DNA of 64,000 nucleotides. Origin: CAVQBP01 sp963848195 (GTDB lineage: Bacteria; Bacteroidota; Ignavibacteria; Ignavibacteriales; Ignavibacteriaceae). Shown here piece by piece: positions 1-8,392 of this stretch; the stretch's first letter is position 1; every line of letters starts with the position of its first letter. The DNA lies in contig CAWKCY010000002.1 of NCBI GenBank assembly GCA_963848195.1, forward strand, positions 100,684 to 164,683, read 5' to 3'. Both the position numbers and the translations under genes were made by a program. Below the pieces are notes generated by a model, which was given only the letters and a program-made list of their open reading frames with translations, ran no database searches and was not told where the DNA came from.

Positions 1-1
1 A

Positions 2-613
2 GTAAACCAGGGATACACCGGAACTGATCTATATTATAATCTCGGGAATACATATTACAGACTCGGTAAAATTGGATATTCAATTTTGAATTATGAAAGA
101 GCTCTCAAACTCTCTCCCGGAGATGACGATATTCAGCATAATCTAGCTTTAGCAAACACAAAGACTGTCGATCAAATAGAATCATTACCAAAGTTTTTTA
201 TCTTTCAATGGTGGGAAAGTATATTAGCCATGTTTAATTTAACAGGCTGGACATATGCGGCTTTTATATTCTACATTTTAATATTGATTCTTTTTGGAGT
301 TTATTTCTTTGTTAAAAAACCTCAGCTTCAAAGGTATGCTTTCTTTTCAGGGATAATATCTGCAGTTATCTTTCTAATTGTTGCTACTCTACTAATCGTT
401 AAATTAAATAGGGAAGTGAATATTAAAAACGGAATAATAATCGAACCTACTGTAATTGCCAAAGTTTCTCCCGATAAAGACAGCAATGACGCTTTTGTTA
501 TTCACGAAGGACTAAAGGTAAAACTAGAAGATAATATCGGCCCCTGGTATAAGATTCGTTTACAGGACGGCAAAATCGGCTGGACTAGCAAACAAAATTT
601 AGGAATAATTTAA
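2..613 (+). CDS. batE: BatE-like TPR/SH3 membrane protein (5' end outside window)
   Basis: The frame is open from the left edge, so the start lies outside the window. The visible part begins with a tetratricopeptide unit (G-T-D-L-Y-Y-N-L-G-N through D-I-Q-H-N-L-A-L, visible residues about 7-51). Two membrane helices follow (about 83-103 and 112-133), and a bacterial SH3 domain closes the protein (about 145-203, ending G-W-T-S-K-Q-N-L). TPR, two helices and SH3 is the layout of BatE from the Bacteroidota aerotolerance (bat) operon, where it is thought to act in an envelope complex with the VWA-domain Bat proteins. The rest of that operon would lie to the left. Its stop codon overlaps the convergent Uma2 gene by 4 bases. 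The family call is good; the exact role is uncertain. Confidence 0.75.
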   Translation, partial: VNQGYTGTDLYYNLGNTYYRLGKIGYSILNYERALKLSPGDDDIQHNLALANTKTVDQIESLPKFFIFQWWESILAMFNLTGWTYAAFIFYILILILFGVYFFVKKPQLQRYAFFSGIISAVIFLIVATLLIVKLNREVNIKNGIIIEPTVIAKVSPDKDSNDAFVIHEGLKVKLEDNIGPWYKIRLQDGKIGWTSKQNLGII

Positions 614-1194
614 CTTTTCACTAAAGCCTCAAAAATTTTATGAATATCTAAGTCCAGACTATTCAACACCATAGATTTTATTTTCCCCTTTTTCTCGATT
701 CTATTAAATAAATAATATTTATGCTGTTTCAAGGAATAAACTTCAATCCATTTTTTTTGAGGATCAACTATCCAGTATTCCTTAATACCGGATTTTTCAT
801 AAATATCTTTCTTTTCAACTAAATCATAATACCCTGTTGATGGAGAAAGAATTTCTACGAGTAAATCAGGTGAGCCTTTTATATTCTCATCAGTAATTAT
901 ATTTACGTTTTCATTACTCATAAAGATAATATCCGGCTGAACAATATCATTATCATTCAAAATAACATCATAAGGCGAAATAAATACTTCACCTAAATTA
1001 TTTTTCTCAACAAAAATCTTCAATTCAGTAAAAAGTTTTCCCACAACCCTTTGATGAAGTGTAGTTGGTGAAGGGCTCATTATTAATTCTCCATTTAAGA
1101 TTTCATACCGCTTCCCGTCATCGGGAATTTTCATATAATCTTCATAAGAATATTTTCTCTTTTCTCTTCTTATCTTCGAATTTGTTAAAGCCAT
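610..1194 (-). CDS. Uma2-family putative endonuclease (DUF820)
   Basis: A 194-residue protein of the Uma2/DUF820 family, which has a PD-(D/E)xK nuclease-like fold. Visible family motifs are Y-E-I-L-N-G-E-L-I near residue 30, V-Q-P-D-I-I-F near 85, and the signature P-D-L-L-V-E-I-L-S-P-S-T followed by K-K-x-I-Y-E-K-S-G-I-K-E-Y-W-I-V-D-P at about 109-145. The active-site acidic residues and lysine appear present. Function is unproven in most members, and copies are often scattered as accessory genes. It stands alone and converges on the batE-like gene. The first ATG, just upstream of K-I-R-R, gives a normal family length. Confidence 0.85.
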   Translation of the reverse strand: MALTNSKIRREKRKYSYEDYMKIPDDGKRYEILNGELIMSPSPTTLHQRVVGKLFTELKIFVEKNNLGEVFISPYDVILNDNDIVQPDIIFMSNENVNIITDENIKGSPDLLVEILSPSTGYYDLVEKKDIYEKSGIKEYWIVDPQKKWIEVYSLKQHKYYLFNRIEKKGKIKSMVLNSLDLDIHKIFEALVKS

Positions 1195-1248
1195 CTCGCT
1201 ACCTATAAATTAAAATCAATTATGTAAAACTGAAAATTACTCAAACTT

Positions 1249-1303
1249 TGTCATCTGAACGGAACGAAGTGGAGTGCCTGCCCCGCTTTTGCGGGGAAGA
1301 TTC
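1249..1303. repeat. Intergenic hairpin-containing repeat-like segment
   Basis: The spacer upstream of the Uma2 gene carries a GC-richer patch with a perfect hairpin (CCCCGC-TTTT-GCGGGG, about 1279-1294) followed by AAGATTCTC. A related tail (TTCGGGAAGATTCTC) occurs after tRNA-Pro near 4995-5010. Such patches are familiar dispersed intergenic repeats in Bacteroidota-like genomes (recollection, not searched). No gene is seen between 1195 and 1416. Confidence 0.4.
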
Positions 1304-1416
1304 TCATTGTCTAAATTCTGCACCATTTTAATATATTTTTCATTATTTTACAAAAAATTCATCTTGTTGTAACTTCAATAATTCATATGATTATTTTATA
1401 AAGTTAATCATTTATC

Positions 1417-2091
1417 TTAAATTTTTCCATCCTTCATCTCAAAAACTTTATCCGCCAGCTTTACCAGACTGCTATTATGACTAACAATTACAAAAGTTTT
1501 TTTATATTCATCCCTTAAATCAACAATAATTTTATGAATAGCTTCACTATTTGCAGAATCAAGATTTCCTGTCGGCTCATCTGCAAAAATTATTGAAGGA
1601 TCATTTGCCAAAGCTCTTGCTACAGCTACCCTTTGCTGTTCCCCCCCTGAAAGTTCCGCCGGCTTATGGTTCATTCTTTCTTTTAAGCCAACCGTATCAA
1701 TAAGTTCTTCAGCTTTCTTAAGAGACTTATTCAGCGAAAGCCCCATTATCATTTGTGGTATTGCTACATTCTCAAGAGCAGTAAATTCCGGAAGAAGATG
1801 GTGGAACTGGAAAACAAACCCTATATTTTTATTCCTGAACTTTGCTAACTTTTCATCTGAAAAATCAAAAATATTTTGACTGTCAAAAAAAACTTTACCG
1901 CTGTCCGGTCTATCCAATCCGCTCAATAAATGAAGTAAAGTACTCTTCCCGGCACCAGAAGCTCCTATAATTACAGAAATTTTATTCTCTTCAATCTCTA
2001 ATGAGATAGATTTTAAAACTTCAAGCTTACTCTTTTTTGTAGTCTGATAAGTTTTTATTAAATCTTCCGCTGATAGAATTATTTGATTCAT
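1417..2091 (-). CDS. lolD: ABC transporter ATPase, LolD-type lipoprotein releasing
   Basis: ATP-binding subunit of a LolCDE/MacB-type exporter, working at the cytoplasmic face to extract lipoproteins from the inner membrane. The 224 residues contain Walker A G-A-S-G-A-G-K-S-T (43-51), the Q-loop V-F-Q-F-H-H, the signature L-S-G-G-E-Q-Q-R (about 147-154), Walker B I-I-F-A-D-E-P-T-G-N-L-D and the switch histidine in V-S-H-N. It lies 64 bases downstream of two FtsX-type permease genes on the same strand, the usual company for LolD. The 2092-2155 gap holds short repeated AAAAGTCAAA words. The ATPase call is certain; the Lol assignment rests on the permease neighbours. Confidence 0.9.
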   Translation of the reverse strand: MNQIILSAEDLIKTYQTTKKSKLEVLKSISLEIEENKISVIIGASGAGKSTLLHLLSGLDRPDSGKVFFDSQNIFDFSDEKLAKFRNKNIGFVFQFHHLLPEFTALENVAIPQMIMGLSLNKSLKKAEELIDTVGLKERMNHKPAELSGGEQQRVAVARALANDPSIIFADEPTGNLDSANSEAIHKIIVDLRDEYKKTFVIVSHNSSLVKLADKVFEMKDGKI

Positions 2092-2155
2092 ATTTAAAAA
2101 GTCAAAAGTAAAAAGTCAAAATTCAAAAGTTTTTTAAGCATAATCCTAAATCTTT

Positions 2156-3388
2156 TTATTCCCATTTAATTGCCTCTAAAGGATTAATTTTTGCCGCTCT
2201 TTTAGCAGGAATTAACGATGCTAGAAAAGTTAAGAGCATTGAGGCGCCTGTAATAAAAAAGAAATCGGAAATCTTAATCTGCAGAGGTAAAGAGTCAATT
2301 TTATATTGAGTCGGATCCAGAGGATAAATATTAAAATGTAACTGCAGCCAGCAAATAAAATAACCGAGTATAACTCCTCCTATTGTACCCGCCAATCCAA
2401 TCAATAATCCTTCATACATAAATATTTTCAGAATTGATTTTTCCCTTACTCCCATTGAACGCAAAATTCCAATATCTCTTTGTTTCTCAATAACCGACAT
2501 AGACAAAGAACCTAGTATATTAAAAGTTGCAACAGCAATAATCAATGAAAGAATTATATATGCGGTCCATCTTTCAATCTGCATTACCGAATAAAGATCC
2601 TTATGGAAATCATACCAGGTATTTATACTGTAAGTATTTTTATCAAGCTTAGATTCCAATTTCTCTTTTATTGTTTCTGATTCATTTATGTCATTAAGCA
2701 AAACATCGAAACCCTGTATATTTTTGTTATACCCTAAAAGGTTTTGAGCAGTTGCCAAATTCGTAAATATATATGAAGCATCATATTCATTGTTATTTGA
2801 AACATAAATCCCCCTTATTACAAATTTTTGCGTCTTAGGCATTGACATCTGTGTAATATATCTTTCGATACCAGCAGGAGAAATTAGAGTTATAGTATCT
2901 CCTACAATTGATTGCATATGATCCGCTAAAGGGAGTCCAAGTACTATACCCGGAATTCCATCTCTCACCGATAAATCAAATTTACCCAGTTCAACACTTG
3001 ATTTAATATTGTATATACTCTTATCATTCTTTTCTTCAATCCCTTTTAAGTTTACTATTTGAGTTATATGCGATTGATAAGCCAGAACCTTCCCGTTAAC
3101 ATATCTTGAATAAGATTTTACTTCTTTAATATCATTTAATTCATTTTCAACATTATCCTCAATCTTTTTTGAATCCTCGGAAATAATTTCAATTCTTATA
3201 TGCGGGTCGAAATTAATTAAAAATGAAGTTACCAAACTTCCGAATCCGTTAAAAACTGATAGAACTACTATTAAAGAAGCAACTCCTATAGCAATTCCTA
3301 AAACTGAAATAATCGATATTATCGTAATAAAATTAATTTTATGCTTGGAAATTAAATATCGTTTTGCTATAAATGTTTCGTATTTCAT
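2156..3388 (-). CDS. LolC/LolE-family lipoprotein-releasing permease
   Basis: A 410-residue MacB/FtsX-type permease. It has an N-terminal helix (about 22-48), a long periplasmic domain (about 50-270) and three C-terminal helices (about 275-300, 325-350, 375-395), ending A-A-K-I-N-P-L-E-A-I-K-W-E, typical of LolC/LolE. The N-terminal K-x-x-x-S-K-H-K-I-N-F-I-T-I-I-S-I-I-S is also characteristic. Its ATG shares a base with the stop of the upstream paralog, so the two are translationally coupled. The two are likely to form a heterodimeric permease with the downstream LolD. Which is LolC and which LolE cannot be told from sequence alone. Confidence 0.88.
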   Translation of the reverse strand: MKYETFIAKRYLISKHKINFITIISIISVLGIAIGVASLIVVLSVFNGFGSLVTSFLINFDPHIRIEIISEDSKKIEDNVENELNDIKEVKSYSRYVNGKVLAYQSHITQIVNLKGIEEKNDKSIYNIKSSVELGKFDLSVRDGIPGIVLGLPLADHMQSIVGDTITLISPAGIERYITQMSMPKTQKFVIRGIYVSNNNEYDASYIFTNLATAQNLLGYNKNIQGFDVLLNDINESETIKEKLESKLDKNTYSINTWYDFHKDLYSVMQIERWTAYIILSLIIAVATFNILGSLSMSVIEKQRDIGILRSMGVREKSILKIFMYEGLLIGLAGTIGGVILGYFICWLQLHFNIYPLDPTQYKIDSLPLQIKISDFFFITGASMLLTFLASLIPAKRAAKINPLEAIKWE

Positions 3389-4599
3389 TAATTAAATCTT
3401 AAAGCTGAAACAGGGTTAATTTTTGATGCAATAAAACTAGGTATAACGGATGCAATAATGCATAAAATAAAAGTTATCCCGCTTACTTCTAAAAACGTTT
3501 TTATTGATAATGAAATAGGTACTGTAGACATAAAATATACCGAAGAGGGGAGTGAAATTATATTGTATGTTAACTGAATATCCATTAAAAAATATGCCAG
3601 TAAATTCCCGATTCCTATACCGATTATTGCTAAAAAAATTCCCTGGTAAAGAAAAATAGAAGTAATTTGTTTACCTGTAGCCCCTAAGGATTTTAACGTC
3701 CCGATTGCATTAGTCTTTTCCAGGACGATCATTAATAAAGTCCCTATAATATTAAATACCGCAACAAGAATTATAAATCCTAATATTATTGGAATAGGCT
3801 TCTTCTGCAATTCAATCCATGTAAAAATATTCCTGTGCATTTGATAAATAGACTTTACGGCATGAGGATATTTTAACTGGCTGGAAAGTAAGTCGGTTAC
3901 ACTGTCAATCTTTGAAATATTTCTTAATTTAATATCGTATCCGGTAATATTATCCCCTATATTAAACAGATTTTGTGCTGATTTAAGAGAAATATAAGCA
4001 TAGAGGTCATCGTATTCCGCCATTCCGCTTTCAAAAATACCTTTAATATAAAATTGTTCAATATTAGGCGGATTTTCGGGTGATGGAATCTCATCTTTTG
4101 ATAATGCAAAAATCGTTACTCTGTCTCCAACCTTAACATGTAACTTATCAGCTAATTTTTTACCTATTATAATTGAAGATTCATCTAATATAAAACTTCC
4201 GGCTATTATATCCTTTTTAACATTCAAAACATCATTTTCCGGTCTGATCCCCTTTATGCTCACACCTTCTTTTATTTTCCCGCTGCTGATAATCGCTAGT
4301 TTTGATGCAAAAGGATTTACTTCTGCTCCTGAAGGTGTCAGTTCTTTTCTTAAAATCGGCAGAATTACATGGTAATCCGGCAGAATCGCTGCATAAGACG
4401 TAATTTTTATTTGAGAATCAAAGTCCATGATTTTATCAACTAAAGTCTTCTCAAACCCCGAAAGAATACTTAAAGCAATAATTAACGTTGCTACTCCAAG
4501 TGCAATCCCTGCAATCGAAATTCCTGAAATGAGTGTTATAAATTTGGAATCCTTTTTTGAAAGGGTATACTTTTTCGAAATAAATAAGGGAAATGACAT
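3388..4599 (-). CDS. LolC/LolE-family lipoprotein-releasing permease (first of pair)
   Basis: A 403-residue permease with the same plan as its neighbour: N-terminal helix in T-L-I-S-G-I-S-I-A-G-I-A-L-G-V-A, a periplasmic domain, three C-terminal helices and the ending A-S-K-I-N-P-V-S-A-L-R-F. It is the first gene of the operon permease-permease-LolD. Sequence divergence between the two permeases argues for distinct subunits rather than a recent duplication. The start ATG at 4599 directly precedes S-F-P-L-F-I-S-K-K-Y, the usual family N-terminus. The upstream spacer (4600-4899) holds an 11-bp tandem array and no gene. Confidence 0.88.
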   Translation of the reverse strand: MSFPLFISKKYTLSKKDSKFITLISGISIAGIALGVATLIIALSILSGFEKTLVDKIMDFDSQIKITSYAAILPDYHVILPILRKELTPSGAEVNPFASKLAIISSGKIKEGVSIKGIRPENDVLNVKKDIIAGSFILDESSIIIGKKLADKLHVKVGDRVTIFALSKDEIPSPENPPNIEQFYIKGIFESGMAEYDDLYAYISLKSAQNLFNIGDNITGYDIKLRNISKIDSVTDLLSSQLKYPHAVKSIYQMHRNIFTWIELQKKPIPIILGFIILVAVFNIIGTLLMIVLEKTNAIGTLKSLGATGKQITSIFLYQGIFLAIIGIGIGNLLAYFLMDIQLTYNIISLPSSVYFMSTVPISLSIKTFLEVSGITFILCIIASVIPSFIASKINPVSALRFN

Positions 4600-4701
4600 T
4601 TAATAATAAATTTATTTTAATTCTTCAATTTAAGGAAGTGAGTCAATATTTAAAAGTTTAATTAAAATTAGCAGGTATAGACCATCCTATATTAACTATG
4701 G

Positions 4702-4785
4702 GCATCTTTAATACAAATACTTTTCACATACGCTTCACATACGCTCCACATACGCTTCAGATACGCTCTAAATACCTAAAGATGC
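4702..4785. repeat. 11-bp tandem array flanked by 9-bp inverted repeat
   Basis: Six consecutive degenerate 11-bp units fill 4712-4777; the best are TTCACATACGC (4723-4733 and 4734-4744), TCCACATACGC and TTCAGATACGC. A perfect 9-bp inverted repeat brackets the array: GCATCTTTA at 4702-4710 and TAAAGATGC at 4777-4785. The remaining spacer, 4600-4899, holds no other recognisable feature. Compare the 66-bp, 11-bp-period array at 40218-40283. Confidence 0.8.
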
Positions 4786-4899
4786 ATATAAAAATAACAA
4801 GGGATTTATAAGTTAATTTTTAACTAGAAATTTTTACCCATGACAGATTTGATTATGTTTAATGGTTACTTTATTTTTGTAAGCTCTAATAAAAATTTT

Positions 4900-4975
4900 C
4901 GGGGCGTAGCGTAGCCCGGTTCATCGCGCCTGCTTTGGGAGCAGGAGGTCGCAGGTTCGAATCCTGCCGCCCCGA
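4900..4975 (+). tRNA. tRNA-Pro (anticodon TGG)
   Basis: Complete cloverleaf: acceptor CGGGGCG (4900-4906) pairs with CGCCCCG (4968-4974), with discriminator A at 4975. The anticodon stem CCTGC/GCAGG encloses loop TTTGGGA with anticodon TGG at 4936-4938, and the T arm has GGTTCGAATCC. No CCA is encoded. It is the first of four tRNA genes on this strand. Confidence 0.95.
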
Positions 4976-5109
4976 CTTAGAGGTTTTGTTCCCTTCGGGA
5001 AGATTCTCTTAAATTTTTGAGAGCATCTTGATCGGTCGTTTGAAATTTGAAGTTTTACATTTGAATATTATTTGATATTTGTCATTTGTTCTTTGTAATT
5101 TTAATTAAA

Positions 5110-5183
5110 GCGCCCATAGCTCAATTGGATAGAGCAACAGCCTTCTAAGCTGTAGGTCGGTGGTTCGAATCCACCTGGGCGTA
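5110..5183 (+). tRNA. tRNA-Arg (anticodon TCT)
   Basis: Acceptor GCGCCCA (5110-5116) pairs with TGGGCGT (5176-5182), with a G-T wobble at the first pair and discriminator A at 5183. The anticodon stem ACAGC/GCTGT holds loop CTTCTAA with anticodon TCT; the T arm is GGTGG-TTCGAAT-CCACC. CCA is not encoded. Confidence 0.95.
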
Positions 5184-5199
5184 CAGAATAGAAATTAAA

Positions 5200-5256
5200 A
5201 AAATCAAAAGTAAAAAGTCAAAATGTTTTGGCTTTTGACCTTTGACTTTTGATTTT
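5200..5256. repeat. Inverted repeat between tRNA-Arg and tRNA-His
   Basis: Two 24-base arms (5200-5223 and 5233-5256), built from AAAATCAAAAG / CTTTTGATTTT words, pair with two mismatches around a 9-base loop. The same AAAAGTCAAAA words appear upstream of lolD (about 2099-2125). It could act as a processing or termination hairpin within the tRNA transcript, or be a mobile inverted-repeat remnant. Confidence 0.7.
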
Positions 5257-5260
5257 CCAT

Positions 5261-5335
5261 GGTGAGTGTAGCTCAGTTGGTTAGAGCACCAGGTTGTGGC
5301 CCTGGGGGTCAAGGGTTCAATTCCCTTCACTCACC
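5261..5335 (+). tRNA. tRNA-His (anticodon GTG)
   Basis: An eight-pair acceptor stem that includes the histidine-specific extra G(-1) at 5261 opposite C73 at 5335. Anticodon stem CCAGG/CCTGG encloses anticodon GTG; the T arm is AAGGG-TTCAATT-CCCTT. No CCA is encoded. Confidence 0.95.
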
Positions 5336-5366
5336 CGGAATAATTATAAATTGTTAATTGCTCACT

Positions 5367-5438
5367 GGCTCCATCGTCTAATGGTTAGGACCTCGCCCTT
5401 TCACGGCGGTAATAGGGGTTCGAATCCCCTTGGAGTCA
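5367..5438 (+). tRNA. tRNA-Glu (anticodon TTC)
   Basis: Acceptor GGCTCCA (5367-5373) pairs with TGGAGTC (5431-5437), with discriminator A at 5438. The anticodon stem TCGCC/GGCGG holds CTTTCAC with anticodon TTC. The D arm TCGTCTAATGGTTAGGA is typical of bacterial tRNA-Glu. It is followed at once by a terminator. Confidence 0.95.
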
Positions 5439-5439
5439 C

Positions 5440-5470
5440 AAAAAAAGCCGTCAAACGACGGCTTTTTTAT
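5440..5470. terminator. Intrinsic terminator after the tRNA cluster
   Basis: Hairpin AAAAAAGCCGTC-AAAC-GACGGCTTTTTT. Because it is flanked by an A run and a T run it can stop transcription from both sides: the tRNA genes on the plus strand and the ispE operon on the minus strand. Confidence 0.9.
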
Positions 5471-5541
5471 TAACTACCCTAAGATTATATCTGATATCTG
5501 GATTTAAGAAGCAGTTTCCATAATTACTTAATTTTTATATC

Positions 5542-6378
5542 TCATTTTTCAAAATGAATAAAAGTAAAGTAATTAGCAGCTAAAATGTCTGCCGCCTTCT
5601 TAGCTTCATCTAAATTAGGAAAAACTCCGAATAAAGTTGATCCGCTACCGGTCATAAGCGCAAATTCAGCTCCCAAGTCATATAAACTTTGTTTCAATTC
5701 TTTAATTTCCGGATATTTTTCAAACACAATTTCTTCAAAATCATTATTAACCTTATCTTTTAATTCTGAAAAATTATTGATTCCATTATCTATTATAGAA
5801 TTTAAGCTTAGTTTAGGCTTTTCAGGTATAACTTTTGAATAAGCCCAGGGAGTTGAAACATGAATGCCTGGATTTATAACCAGGATAGGATAAGGAATTT
5901 CAAAATTTATTTTTTTAAGTATTTCCCCTTTTCCTTGTGCGAAACTTGGCACAGAATTTAAAAAGAAGGGTACATCGGAACCTAATTGAACTGCAATATT
6001 AAATAGGTTTTTTCCGGATAAACCTAAATTATATAACTTATTTAATGCAATTAAAGTTGATGCTGCGTTAGAACTTCCACCACCTAAACCTGCACCTAAC
6101 GGAATATATTTTTTAAGGATAATTTTAACTGAAAAAGTTTTATTTACATATTCTTCAAGCTTTTGTTTTGCTTTTATAATTAAATTATCGGCATTTGAGT
6201 TTAGTATCTCAATATTACTCTCAAACAAAGATGAATTTGATTTTTGTATTATTAATTCATCATGTAACTGAATTGGATAAAATATTGTTTCAATATTATG
6301 ATAACCATCGGGACGCTTAGATAATATATTTAATCCGAAATTAATTTTTGCAAAGGACTTGAGTGTAATTATATCCAT
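5542..6378 (-). CDS. ispE: 4-diphosphocytidyl-2-C-methyl-D-erythritol kinase (IspE)
   Basis: GHMP kinase that phosphorylates the 2-hydroxyl of CDP-methylerythritol in the MEP isoprenoid pathway (cytoplasm). The 278 residues show the N-terminal S-F-A-K-I-N-F-G-L-N motif with D-G-Y-H-N-I-E-T, the ATP-binding motif P-L-G-A-G-L-G-G-G-S-S-N-A-A (about 94-107) and the C-terminal T-G-S-G-S-T-L-F-G (about 243-251). Length is normal. It is the last gene of a minus-strand operon, 9 bases after the homocysteine methyltransferase-like gene. Confidence 0.96.
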   Translation of the reverse strand: MDIITLKSFAKINFGLNILSKRPDGYHNIETIFYPIQLHDELIIQKSNSSLFESNIEILNSNADNLIIKAKQKLEEYVNKTFSVKIILKKYIPLGAGLGGGSSNAASTLIALNKLYNLGLSGKNLFNIAVQLGSDVPFFLNSVPSFAQGKGEILKKINFEIPYPILVINPGIHVSTPWAYSKVIPEKPKLSLNSIIDNGINNFSELKDKVNNDFEEIVFEKYPEIKELKQSLYDLGAEFALMTGSGSTLFGVFPNLDEAKKAADILAANYFTFIHFEK

Positions 6379-6387
6379 TATCAGTGT

Positions 6388-7266
6388 TCATTCATTAAAT
6401 AGATCTCTTAATTCACTTATATGCGAAGGATTTGAACCGCAGCATGCTCCAATGAAAGAGGGGCTTTTAACAAAAACTGATTTTAGGATTTTTTGATAAT
6501 GTCGCGGAGATACTGAATTTATTATAATATCATCTGTATAATCCCCGGAACCTAAATTCATATAAACTCCCCAATTATAATTAAACTCCACATCATTCAA
6601 AATTGTAAAAAAAACATCTGAATTGATACAGTTAAAACTGATTGCCAAAGGTTTGAAGTCTATTATAAAATTAACCGCATCTGTTAATTTAAAACCATCT
6701 AATAAACTATTCCCGTTAATAGAAAATAAACTTAAAACAAATGGTATGTCATTTTTACTGCAGTATTCGCAAATTATTTTGATTTCATCAAAGTGACTGT
6801 GGGTTTCGTTAAGAATAAAATCTACACCATTATCCAGTAATAAATCAATATGTTTGTGGTGATTGTATTCCAGCTCCTCTATCGACAACGTTCTATTTTT
6901 CTGATAGCAGTCTTCGGCTGGAGCATTGGAACCGGCAATAAATACCGGGTAATCAATAACAGCATCTTTGGCAATTTCAACATTCTTCTTTACAAGCTCT
7001 TCAGAAGAAAAACCCGAATTTCTTGCTGCAGCAGGATTAGTCCTAAAAGTATTAGTTGTAATTATATCAGCTCCGGCTTCTATATATTCTCTATGAATCT
7101 CAAGAATAACTTCAGGATGCTCTATACATACTTTAGACATCCATAGATTATCATCCTTTCTTTCCGCCTTCTGCTGAAGCAGACTCCCCATTGCACCATC
7201 AAGAATTAATGGTCTCCCGATTCTTCTGGCAAATGAGAAAGGGTTAATTTTACTGTTTAGAAACAT
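6388..7266 (-). CDS. Homocysteine S-methyltransferase family protein
   Basis: A 292-residue stand-alone homocysteine-binding (zinc-dependent) methyltransferase domain like MmuM or the N-terminal module of MetH. Visible motifs: D-G-A-M-G-S-L-L-Q near residue 24, T-N-T-F-R-T-N-P, the first zinc-ligand cysteine in I-S-F-N-C (about 214), and the C-terminal pair in G-A-C-C-G-S-N-P (about 275), which replaces the commoner G-G-C-C-G. Methyl donor unknown (S-methylmethionine or a corrinoid protein are possible). Its start overlaps the upstream glycosyltransferase by 17 bases, so it is probably coupled to it, although the functions are not obviously linked. Confidence 0.85.
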   Translation of the reverse strand: MFLNSKINPFSFARRIGRPLILDGAMGSLLQQKAERKDDNLWMSKVCIEHPEVILEIHREYIEAGADIITTNTFRTNPAAARNSGFSSEELVKKNVEIAKDAVIDYPVFIAGSNAPAEDCYQKNRTLSIEELEYNHHKHIDLLLDNGVDFILNETHSHFDEIKIICEYCSKNDIPFVLSLFSINGNSLLDGFKLTDAVNFIIDFKPLAISFNCINSDVFFTILNDVEFNYNWGVYMNLGSGDYTDDIIINSVSPRHYQKILKSVFVKSPSFIGACCGSNPSHISELRDLFNE

Positions 7267-8392
7267 TTACCTTTCGATTTTTAAAATAGAATCCAACTTC
7301 ATCTATTATTTTATTTAAGTCAATCATTTTAATACATTCAAGATTGTATGGGCATACCTTTTTCCAGCAGGGAGAACAGAAAAGATTTTCCTGAAAAAGC
7401 TTAACTCCGCGATCATATAGATCAATTTCTGTCCAGCAGCTTAATCCAAACCATACAATAATGTATTTTTTTAACGCTATTCCAAGATGCATACCGAAAG
7501 AATCTCCAGTAATAATTAAATCCGGTATATTCTCAAAGCAGGCCCCACGTCTTAAACCCATATTCGTTGGAGTATTTACTATCTTCCCTTCAAAATGTGA
7601 ATAAATCTCTCTGTTTCTTTCAGTGTCTTCCGGCCCACCCAGAAGAAGAATTTTATATTCTCCAGTTTGTAATAATTTATCAATTAAATAAACATGCTGT
7701 TCTATAGTCATTTTTTTATTAGGATAAAGATTTGAACATCCTGTATTAAATCCAATAACTAAATCATCATTCATTATCCCCATTTCTTCTTTATAATTAT
7801 TGATAAATTCGTTTTCTTCTTCGGAAAAATTGAAAGTATATTCATCCCTCCTGTATTCCAGTTCGAATGTATCAGCAAGATAATCCTGACCGGTCCTTTG
7901 ATTTACTCTAAATTTAAGATGATCATCCATTCCGAGATTATAATTGTAAAATGCTCCCTCATTTAAGGGAATAATCTTGCCGTCTTGGTTTAATCCGAAA
8001 CCAAGTTTTTCTTTTGCCTTAATAGAATTCGTTAAAGCACAAGCATTTTGAGATTTGTCAACATTCATCACATAATCAAATTCAATTTCGTTCAGAATAG
8101 CCAATGATTCGGCATCATAAGAATATATCCGGTCAATATATTGGTTGTATAAAAGTAAGGGAGCTGATATTTTCAAAGTTAACCAGTAAATAGTTGATTC
8201 GGGAAACTTCCTTTTTAATGCGGGAAGCTGTGCAGTAGTCATCAATACATCACCCATGGCATCAAGATTAATTATAAGGATTTTTTTACCTATTGGAATA
8301 TTATCCTTACATCCATCCAGCCAGCAGTTGTGATCGGGATAGCAAGGCTTATACCCGGTAAATCTTTTACATGAAGGAACTGGTTTAATCAT
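7250..8392 (-). CDS. Glycosyltransferase family 9 with cysteine-rich ends
   Basis: A heptosyltransferase-type (GT9) enzyme of 380 residues. The nucleotide-sugar transferase signature I-L-I-I-N-L-D-A-M-G-D-V-L-M-T-T-A-Q-L-P begins near residue 38, and the C-terminal part has P-D-L-I-I-T-G-D-S-F-G-M-H-L-G-I-A. Unusually it carries four cysteines in the N-terminal tail (C8, C17, C23, C28) and four near the C-terminus (C-S-P-C-W-K-K-V-C-P-Y-N-L-E-C). These could bind a metal or cluster, or form disulfides. It overlaps both neighbours (4 and 17 bases). Acceptor unknown; lipopolysaccharide core or another surface glycan is likely. Confidence 0.85.
   Translation of the reverse strand: MIKPVPSCKRFTGYKPCYPDHNCWLDGCKDNIPIGKKILIINLDAMGDVLMTTAQLPALKRKFPESTIYWLTLKISAPLLLYNQYIDRIYSYDAESLAILNEIEFDYVMNVDKSQNACALTNSIKAKEKLGFGLNQDGKIIPLNEGAFYNYNLGMDDHLKFRVNQRTGQDYLADTFELEYRRDEYTFNFSEEENEFINNYKEEMGIMNDDLVIGFNTGCSNLYPNKKMTIEQHVYLIDKLLQTGEYKILLLGGPEDTERNREIYSHFEGKIVNTPTNMGLRRGACFENIPDLIITGDSFGMHLGIALKKYIIVWFGLSCWTEIDLYDRGVKLFQENLFCSPCWKKVCPYNLECIKMIDLNKIIDEVGFYFKNRKVNVSKQ

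Noticed and set aside
5145..5330. Minus-strand frame of 61 codons across the tRNA genes
   Set aside because: It runs antisense through tRNA-Arg and tRNA-His; a well-known type of spurious frame.
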